This document shows, piece after piece, positions 5,715-10,231 of a stretch of 10,231 nucleotides of DNA. Position numbers and translations under genes: made by a program. The first letter of the stretch is position 1; the number at the start of each line of letters is the position of its first letter. The notes beneath the pieces were generated by a model that worked only from the letters and a program-made list of their open reading frames with translations, made no database searches and was not told the origin of the DNA. The stretch comes from a bacterium (lineage in GTDB: Bacteria; Atribacterota; JS1; SB-45; 34-128): positions 1 through 10,231 of the forward strand of contig JAHIPN010000241.1 of assembly GCA_018894595.1 (NCBI GenBank). The letters run 5' to 3'.

Positions 5715-7004
5715 CTAATTAGCTGTAGCTATATGTTCACCTACTTTGTAAAACCTATCAATCTTAGCAGTAAATTCTTTAATTACTCCTGGTCTGAAAA
5801 TGAGACAATGTGTTGATCCTCCAAACTGGAAATACCCTAAATCTTCACCTTTTTCTACATGATATCCTGGTTTAATATTATCATTAATAATACATGATGA
5901 TACTTCTACCATACCTACCGGCATGAAACACATTAAACCTATTGTGGGATCATCAGCTTCGATAAAAAAAAGAGCGCGTGCCTGAATATGCACTAAATAC
6001 CCCTGTGATTTTTCTTGAGCTGAAGGATCTACTCCTTCTGAATCAGCCTGACTAAAATATAACCCTTCTTTCACATAAGCTTTTTTTATTGTTCCTGAAA
6101 CGGGACTGTGCCAACGATGATAGTTGAAAGGATTAAGAAATGCCTGGTAAACGTCCCCATCTATAAATTCATCAACTAATTCATCATTAGCCAACATATC
6201 ATTTAATGAATACGGTTGAGATTTAATCCAAAACTCACTGTATTTTCGAACGTTTTTACTAATATTATATGTTGTGGAATCACAAGCACTAACTATAACT
6301 TTATTGTTATCTGGTTCTGCTATAGGGCGCGCGCCTTTAACAAGTTTTCTTGCAAAGAAATCATTCCAAGATTTAAATCCCCAATATTTATCTTCAGGAT
6401 CATGTTGATAATCACCCATATTTAATTTTTCCTGAGCTTCTTTACTCTTCCATCCATTTGGGGAATCATTAATTACGTACAACGATTTCTCGCTACTAAG
6501 AAATTCTGACCAGGCAATTAAATATTTTTTTATCATTGCATTAATCTTTTCGTTACGGTATGCTATAAATCCAGCAGGTGTACTCATTGTCCATACAAGT
6601 ATTTCTGAAAGAGGAGTACCCGCAAAACGTGTTTGATTATATTCAGGAGCACGTTTTAATAGTTGATTCAGCTTATATAACAAATCTTCTACATTCTTCA
6701 AATTTCTCTGGTTTTGCGGAATTTGTTCAATCATTTGTGTTAAATACATTCTAACCACAGGATCTTCGTCAATTATTTTTATAAATTCTAATATTACTGG
6801 ATGAAACTTTGTGGAATCTTCTCCCATCCTGTCCGCATAGCTCAATTTGTTGTCGGTCTTCACCGCAACCTGTCCTTCGTTGTAGCTACTTGTATCGGTT
6901 ATCGCACTGTCCGCGGCGGGTTGACCATCGGCACTAAGTGGTGCTGTAGCGCACCCAAAGAGAAACAAAACAGTCATAGCCACAAAAAATACTTTTTTAA
7001 ACAA
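5715..7004 (-). CDS. Lipoprotein of the phosphatidylserine/L-tryptophan decarboxylase family
   Basis: This 429-residue pyruvoyl-type decarboxylase is predicted to be exported. Residues 1-17 form a lipoprotein signal ending in the lipobox LFG-C18. A low-complexity linker runs to about 60. A helical N-terminal domain like the PSDC domain of fungal PsiD-type enzymes follows (about 65-205, with YVINDSPNGWKS and YWGFKSWNDFFARKL). The catalytic PSD domain has D242 (ACDSTTYN), YHRWHSPVSG (295-304) and the self-cleavage motif GGST (395-398), where S397 should become the pyruvoyl group. Family members decarboxylate phosphatidylserine or, in PsiD-like enzymes, tryptophan; the two-domain layout favours an amino acid or related small substrate. 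TTG (7002-7004) is the start: a stop codon immediately precedes it, AAGGAGGTG lies 8 bases away, and the next ATG (codon 10) would destroy the signal peptide. Confidence 0.87.
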   Translation of the reverse strand: MFKKVFFVAMTVLFLFGCATAPLSADGQPAADSAITDTSSYNEGQVAVKTDNKLSYADRMGEDSTKFHPVILEFIKIIDEDPVVRMYLTQMIEQIPQNQRNLKNVEDLLYKLNQLLKRAPEYNQTRFAGTPLSEILVWTMSTPAGFIAYRNEKINAMIKKYLIAWSEFLSSEKSLYVINDSPNGWKSKEAQEKLNMGDYQHDPEDKYWGFKSWNDFFARKLVKGARPIAEPDNNKVIVSACDSTTYNISKNVRKYSEFWIKSQPYSLNDMLANDELVDEFIDGDVYQAFLNPFNYHRWHSPVSGTIKKAYVKEGLYFSQADSEGVDPSAQEKSQGYLVHIQARALFFIEADDPTIGLMCFMPVGMVEVSSCIINDNIKPGYHVEKGEDLGYFQFGGSTHCLIFRPGVIKEFTAKIDRFYKVGEHIATAN

Positions 7005-7012
7005 TTACAAAA

Positions 7013-7021
7013 CACCTCCTT
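7013..7021 (-). promoter_or_regulatory. Strong ribosome binding site that supports a TTG start
   Basis: AAGGAGGTG, a full match to the usual 16S rRNA 3' end, lies 8 bases before the TTG at 7002-7004. A TAA stop directly before that TTG, and the position of the signal peptide, leave it as the best start of the decarboxylase gene. Confidence 0.75.
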
Positions 7022-7039
7022 AATTTTTTTATCATTACG

Positions 7040-7077
7040 ATTATAGGTTACTTATCGGATTCCTCTTTAAAATCCGA
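7040..7077 (-). promoter_or_regulatory. Candidate promoter with inverted repeat over the -35 region
   Basis: The minus strand has a perfect -10 TATAAT (7040-7045). The -35 position 17 bases upstream (7063-7068) reads AAAGAG, a poor match. That position falls between the arms of an inverted repeat, TCGGATT (7055-7061) and AATCCGA (7071-7077), with a 9-base centre. A good -10, a poor -35 and a dyad over it suggest that a regulator acts here. This is inference from position; no regulator gene is in the window. Confidence 0.4.
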
Positions 7078-7097
7078 CGAAAAGTATTATATTATGG

Positions 7098-7176
7098 GGT
7101 CAGGTCTTGAAATGACACATTTTTTTAACAGCAAGCAAGCATTGATGGAAAATGTGTCATTTCAAGACCTGACCCT
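7098..7176. repeat. 27-bp perfect inverted repeat of the GGTCTTGAAATGAC family
   Basis: The left arm (7098-7124, beginning GGGTCAGGTCTTGAAATGAC) and right arm (7150-7176) are exact reverse complements over 27 bp with a 25-base loop. As RNA it would form a very stable hairpin. In the direction of the amidase gene it lies about 130 bases past the stop, so it may block 3' decay or assist termination, although it lacks a clear U-tract. Ends of the type GTCA/TGAC link it in style to the GTCCCC-core elements. Confidence 0.9.
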
Positions 7177-7227
7177 CTTTTCTTCCTGGAAAATGTGCCA
7201 TTTCAAGACCTGACCCTCTTTTCTTCT
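7150..7227 (-). repeat. Tandem direct copies of the GGTCTTGAAATGAC repeat
   Basis: Two direct copies (7150-7186 and 7191-7227) repeat with a 41-bp period and differ by one base (GTGTCA versus GTGCCA). Each copy is followed by TCTTTTCTTC, so the repeat unit extends beyond the palindromic part. Only two units are present and there is no variable spacer, so this is not a CRISPR array. Confidence 0.88.
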
Positions 7228-7305
7228 GCAGTGGTTTGAACATTGTAACCTTAGTCTGATTAGTATTTTTCTTGAATGGAATTACTAAAAATTGAAAGCG
7301 AATCC

Positions 7306-8415
7306 CTACTTTTTCGGCGTAATATCTTCGATATCTTGCTTTTTATTGTTGTCAAGAGACAGATGAAGAATATCATTGCCAGGCTTTGAAAAATCTAGTT
7401 CCTCCAAATACAAGGCTCGAACACGCCGATTATGTTGAGTGTGATAATAGAGCACACGTTCGGAAAGGTCCCAGGCTGTAGTCCAATCCGTAGAACTGCG
7501 CATACCTTTCGTCATATCACCTCCATCTGGATGAACAGGTACATTGAAGTTGTCAAGAATTCTGAATACTTCATAAACAGTTTCAGCAGACGTTCCGGTA
7601 GGACGTGCAGTCTGAGTCCATGCGACTGCACGCACAAAACGTGAAGGTGGTGTAAAGTCACCGGGCAATCCAATCATGCCGCTACCACTACCCAGCGGAG
7701 CAAAATCAATACCTTCCATTTTTTTATCAGGCAGATCAACAGCCGAAAGGTTCAAATAATTTCGTAAATTAATCATATGCCAATCGAAGGTTGGTGAATT
7801 TGTTATAACTCCCAAAGGATTATCGAAAATCTTCATTTCGCCATCGATGAACTCAATAACAATGGATTTTCCTTCCGGGTTTGTCACCATCCAGTGAGCA
7901 TAAATCGGAATCCTCAATGTTTCTTCCACTACGGGAACAACCCTAACTTGGCTCATCCCCTGACGGACCTCTTCTAAAGTCGCAAACTGGGTAAGAATAA
8001 AATTTACAACATCAACTGCTGTGATGGAATTGCCTGCCTTGTCCTTTTCGTAACTTGGGTAATTGGTAAATCCCGGATCATAGAACAAACCAACGGCAAG
8101 ACTTTTTTCGTTCATACCGTCTACGAGAAAATCTCTTCCCATCATATCGAGCCCGACAACACCATATTTCGCTTCCCATCTCTTGCCATTCTCTCCATCC
8201 GGGGTTAAGCCGGTGAAAGAATATCCGCGAGGAATAATGGAAACGCGGGAATTTGGATCAAATGCACCCCATTCCATCGTGCGGCCATAAATAACACTTT
8301 CGTTGGTTGCTATCAATCGAATTCCAGTGCAGGCATGGATAGAATTCACGCAGATGCCTACCAAAAGAATAAACCCTAATATGGCCATAATGAGCATTTT
8401 TTTGTTCTGTTTCAT
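7306..8415 (-). CDS. Exported choloylglycine-hydrolase-family amidase (Ntn hydrolase)
   Basis: This 369-residue linear amide C-N hydrolase belongs to the family of penicillin V acylase, bile salt hydrolase and acid-ceramidase-like enzymes. Residues 1-28 form a signal peptide ending IHA. Cleavage would expose C29 as the N-terminal nucleophile (ACTGIRL). Family signatures include IYGRTMEWG (42-50, R45), GLDMMGRDFLVDGMNEKSLAVGL (88-110), VTNSPTFDWH (204-213, N206) and PPSRFVRA (256-263, R262). The protein should act outside the cytoplasm on an amide such as an N-acyl amino acid, acyl-homoserine lactone, penicillin V or conjugated bile acid; the sequence does not choose among these. The ATG follows AAAAGGAGA with about 6-base spacing. 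Its base composition looks richer in G+C than that of the channel and miaA genes, which may point to separate ancestry. Confidence 0.9.
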   Translation of the reverse strand: MKQNKKMLIMAILGFILLVGICVNSIHACTGIRLIATNESVIYGRTMEWGAFDPNSRVSIIPRGYSFTGLTPDGENGKRWEAKYGVVGLDMMGRDFLVDGMNEKSLAVGLFYDPGFTNYPSYEKDKAGNSITAVDVVNFILTQFATLEEVRQGMSQVRVVPVVEETLRIPIYAHWMVTNPEGKSIVIEFIDGEMKIFDNPLGVITNSPTFDWHMINLRNYLNLSAVDLPDKKMEGIDFAPLGSGSGMIGLPGDFTPPSRFVRAVAWTQTARPTGTSAETVYEVFRILDNFNVPVHPDGGDMTKGMRSSTDWTTAWDLSERVLYYHTQHNRRVRALYLEELDFSKPGNDILHLSLDNNKKQDIEDITPKK

Positions 8416-8780
8416 TTTTATCTCCTTTTTTTTATTTTTATATTACCGGGGGGTCTTGTTATTCGTTTATCTAAAATATACGACATAACTTTAAAAAAAT
8501 CCTTCTTTTTTTTCAAAATATTTTTTTATACTTATTATAATCTAGTCTATTGAAAATAAAATCTATCCAGATTAAAATAATGATTAACAGAATTGAAATC
8601 TATTTTCACTCCATATTTAAATTGATATTAAAAAAGGTGGAGTAAAACGCTAGCAAATTTCTTTCATTGACGAGCTCCATAATTTTCAAATCGTCGAGCC
8701 AGCATAACACCCCCTACCACATTGATTTCAATTCCAGGAATAAGTTATTTCAAATGTAAAGGTACTTTTTACGCTGCTTA
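8416..8780. other. Intergenic stretch with possible worn coding remnant
   Basis: No intact gene is seen. A TATAAT at 8534-8539 on the minus strand could serve the amidase gene, but it lacks a convincing -35. Bases 8664-8741 form a short minus-strand open frame (ending MLARRFENYGARQ) without an SD. An overlapping frame contains DDLKIMELVNERNLLAFYS, which looks protein-like. Together they may be frameshifted debris of a lost gene. No clear terminator for miaA is visible. Confidence 0.4.
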
Positions 8781-9710
8781 TCAAAAACCTGCCAAAGGAC
8801 AACGGTCCCCTTGACAATCCTTATCAAGATCTATCCATTTGATGTTTTTAATTTTATTATTAAACCAGGTCATTTGTCTTTTGGCATAATGCCGGGTTTC
8901 TATCTTTATTAAATCAATAGCCACTTCTTTACTGTATACACCATTTAGATATTTATTTATCTGTTTGTAACCCAAACCTTGCATTGAATTTAAATCCTCT
9001 TTATAACCCATCTCTCTTAACATTTTAACTTCTTCTATAAATCCGTCTTTTATCATCTTATCAACTCTTAAATTAATTCTATGGTATAAATTTTCTCTGC
9101 CTCTTTTAAGTCCAATAATATAATATTTAAATTTTGTATTCTTAGCAGAAGATTTTTTCTGTAAATAAGAGATGGTTTTGCCGGTAGATTTATAAACTTC
9201 TAAAGCTCTGATTATCCTTCTTAAATCATTAGGTTTAATCTTTGAAGCAGAAACCGGATCTATTTTGGATAATCTATCATATAAATACTTTTTGCCGTGT
9301 ATTTTTTCCTCTTCTTCCAGGGTTTCTCTATACTCAATATCCTTAGAAGGTCCAGTAAAAAGCGGATAAATTATTGAAGAAATATACAGTCCGGAACCAC
9401 CCACCAATACCGCTATCTTACCCCTTTTAAAAACATCTAATATTATATTAGTAGCTAACTTGCTGTATTGTGTTACATCAAAATTATCTGATGGTTCTAT
9501 AATATCTATCATATGATGCTTTATGGTGCTTAAAATAGATTTATTTGGTTTGGCAGTGCCAATATCCATATATTTATATATTTGCATAGAATCAGCAGAG
9601 ATTATTTCTATATCTGGCATTTCTTGAGCTAACTTAATGGAAATATCTGTTTTTCCTACTCCGGTAGGACCTAATAAAATTAGCAAATTATTGTTTTTGC
9701 TGTTAATCAT
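8781..9710 (-). CDS. miaA: tRNA dimethylallyltransferase MiaA
   Basis: This 309-residue cytoplasmic enzyme adds a dimethylallyl group to N6 of A37 in tRNAs that read UNN codons. Visible signatures are the P-loop GPTGVGKT (14-21), SADSMQIYKYMDIGTAKP with D40, the GGSGLYI segment, DLRRIIRALEVY, the LGYKQI segment, and RHYAKRQMTWF near the end (R278, Q279, W282). Length is normal. The ATG overlaps the TGA of miaB by four bases (ATGA), with GGAG 10 bases upstream, so translation is probably coupled. The C-terminal tail after WIDLDKD (CQGDRCPLAGF) is unusual: the underlying DNA (8802-8826) matches the interspersed GTCCCC-core repeat, so an element seems to have supplied the last codons. Activity should not depend on this tail. 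Confidence 0.97.
   Translation of the reverse strand: MINSKNNNLLILLGPTGVGKTDISIKLAQEMPDIEIISADSMQIYKYMDIGTAKPNKSILSTIKHHMIDIIEPSDNFDVTQYSKLATNIILDVFKRGKIAVLVGGSGLYISSIIYPLFTGPSKDIEYRETLEEEEKIHGKKYLYDRLSKIDPVSASKIKPNDLRRIIRALEVYKSTGKTISYLQKKSSAKNTKFKYYIIGLKRGRENLYHRINLRVDKMIKDGFIEEVKMLREMGYKEDLNSMQGLGYKQINKYLNGVYSKEVAIDLIKIETRHYAKRQMTWFNNKIKNIKWIDLDKDCQGDRCPLAGF
8802..8826 (+). repeat. Worn GTCCCC-core element inside the 3' end of miaA
   Basis: ACGGTCCCCTTGACAATCC followed by TTATCA matches 2536-2560 (ACCGTCCCCTTGACAGTCC then TTGTCA) at 22 of 25 positions, and the match includes the 4-base spacer between the tandem units there. It encodes about residues 296-303 of MiaA. In gene direction it reads TGTCAAGGGGACCGTT, the same orientation as the other 3'-end elements. 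Confidence 0.7.
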
Positions 9711-10231
9711 CTGATTAATTCTCCATATAAAGTCCAGGCTGTTGACTTTATAATTTTAACTTTAACTACTTGCCCTAACAGGTCTTGCTTGCTGGTGAAT
9801 ACCACGGTTTTGTTGGTCCCTGTTCTTCCGGAAAATTGATTTTCAATATTCTTTTTAGACTTCTTATCCACCAGGACTTCAAATGTTTTTCCTTCAAGTT
9901 TTTTATTAATTTTAGCTGATATTTCCTTTTGTAAATCGATAAGTTTCCATAACCTTTCTTTTTTGAGCTTTAGAGGAACCTGGTCGGGTAATAGTGAAGC
10001 AATAGCATTTTCTCTATTGGAATAAATAAAAGTATATGCTTCGTCAAATTCTATTTCTTTAAAGGCATGTAAAGTGTCCAGAAAGTCGTCTTCGGTTTCT
10101 CCGGGGAACCCTACCATTACATCTGTGGTGATTGCAGCATCATCAATATTATTTCGAATTTCTTTAACGATATTCTTATAATAGTTGATATCATAATTTC
10201 TATTCATCATTTTAAGTATTTTGCTTGAACC
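9707..10231 (-). CDS. miaB: tRNA-2-methylthio-N6-dimethylallyladenosine synthase MiaB, C-terminal part
   Basis: Only the last 174 codons or so are in the window; the open frame continues through the right edge, and the visible ATGs at 10205-10210 are internal (preceded by GSSKILK). MiaB is a radical-SAM methylthiotransferase that converts the product of MiaA (i6A37) to ms2i6A37. Visible parts are the end of the radical-SAM barrel (GSSKILKMMNRNYD, TTDVMVGFPGETEDDF, AYTFIYSNRENAIAS, PDQVP) and the C-terminal TRAM RNA-binding domain (GRTGTNKTVVF, LLGQVVKVKI). The iron-sulfur cysteines lie outside the window. The close link to miaA, with a four-base overlap, favours MiaB over the related MtaB or RimO. 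Confidence 0.93.
   Translation of the reverse strand, partial: GSSKILKMMNRNYDINYYKNIVKEIRNNIDDAAITTDVMVGFPGETEDDFLDTLHAFKEIEFDEAYTFIYSNRENAIASLLPDQVPLKLKKERLWKLIDLQKEISAKINKKLEGKTFEVLVDKKSKKNIENQFSGRTGTNKTVVFTSKQDLLGQVVKVKIIKSTAWTLYGELIR

Larger units (their letters stand above)
7022..7305. other. Gap between decarboxylase and amidase genes
   Basis: No gene is seen here. The stretch holds a candidate promoter and operator for the decarboxylase (7040-7077), then three copies of the GGTCTTGAAATGAC repeat (7098-7217), then about 90 bases of featureless A/T-rich DNA before the stop of the amidase gene. Confidence 0.7.

Noticed and set aside
5715..7004. Start at the internal ATG (codon 10) of the decarboxylase
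   Set aside because: It would remove the basic start of the lipoprotein signal, whereas the TTG has a full-strength SD at good spacing.
7432..7644. 70-codon plus-strand open frame
   Set aside because: It is antisense to the amidase gene, with no SD or family resemblance. The other short plus-strand frames at 997-1221, 1329-1637, 3210-3599, 4556-4762, 6216-6425, 6801-7046 and 8303-8488 are likewise shadows of minus-strand genes.
9707..10210. Complete 167-residue gene starting at 10210
   Set aside because: The frame stays open to the window edge and the upstream residues match MiaB, so this is the 3' part of a longer gene.

Overview
The window is an AT-rich bacterial stretch in which every supported gene lies on the minus strand. 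Nearly all genes start behind strong Shine-Dalgarno (SD) sequences (AAGGAGG type). Several products carry export signals, including a lipobox. This fits an environmental, probably anaerobic bacterium. The sequence alone does not fix the phylum; an Atribacterota- or Firmicutes-like origin is only a guess.

Layout. Positions 1-851 hold no convincing intact gene. They contain two perfect copies of a direct repeat of at least 99 bp (1-99, 763-861), a widespread 'CHCEERSDAAI'-type repeat, a 50-codon open frame that looks like a gene remnant, and a strong bidirectional terminator. From 852 to 8415 come seven separately spaced minus-strand genes. Reading from low to high coordinates they encode: a YflT/GSP17M-like stress protein; a membrane-anchored glutaminyl-peptide cyclotransferase; a pentapeptide-repeat protein fused to a two-helix potassium-channel-type pore; an exported beta-lactamase-fold serine hydrolase; an exported NTF2-like (DUF4440) protein; a lipoprotein of the phosphatidylserine/tryptophan decarboxylase family; and an exported choloylglycine-hydrolase-family amidase. 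From 8781 to the right edge lies the housekeeping pair miaB-miaA (ATGA overlap), which modifies A37 of tRNA; miaB is cut by the window end.

How the genes work together. miaA and miaB are a true operon and act in successive steps. The genes at 852-8415 are spaced 65-301 bp apart, each with its own SD, so they look like separately expressed cell-envelope genes and not one pathway. Four are exported enzymes acting on small peptides, amides or amino acids; a shared function is possible but not shown.

The most striking signal is not a gene. Short palindrome-bounded repeats recur through the window. One superfamily has the core AGAACYGTCCCCT flanked by TGTCA/TGACA ends, and another is built on GGTCTTGAAATGAC. 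Members of the first superfamily sit at, or inside, the 3' ends of five of the eight genes whose ends are visible, always in the same orientation to the gene. In two cases (the stress protein and MiaA) the repeat appears to supply the last codons. This resembles REP-type elements spread by Y1 (RAYT) transposases, but no transposase is present here.
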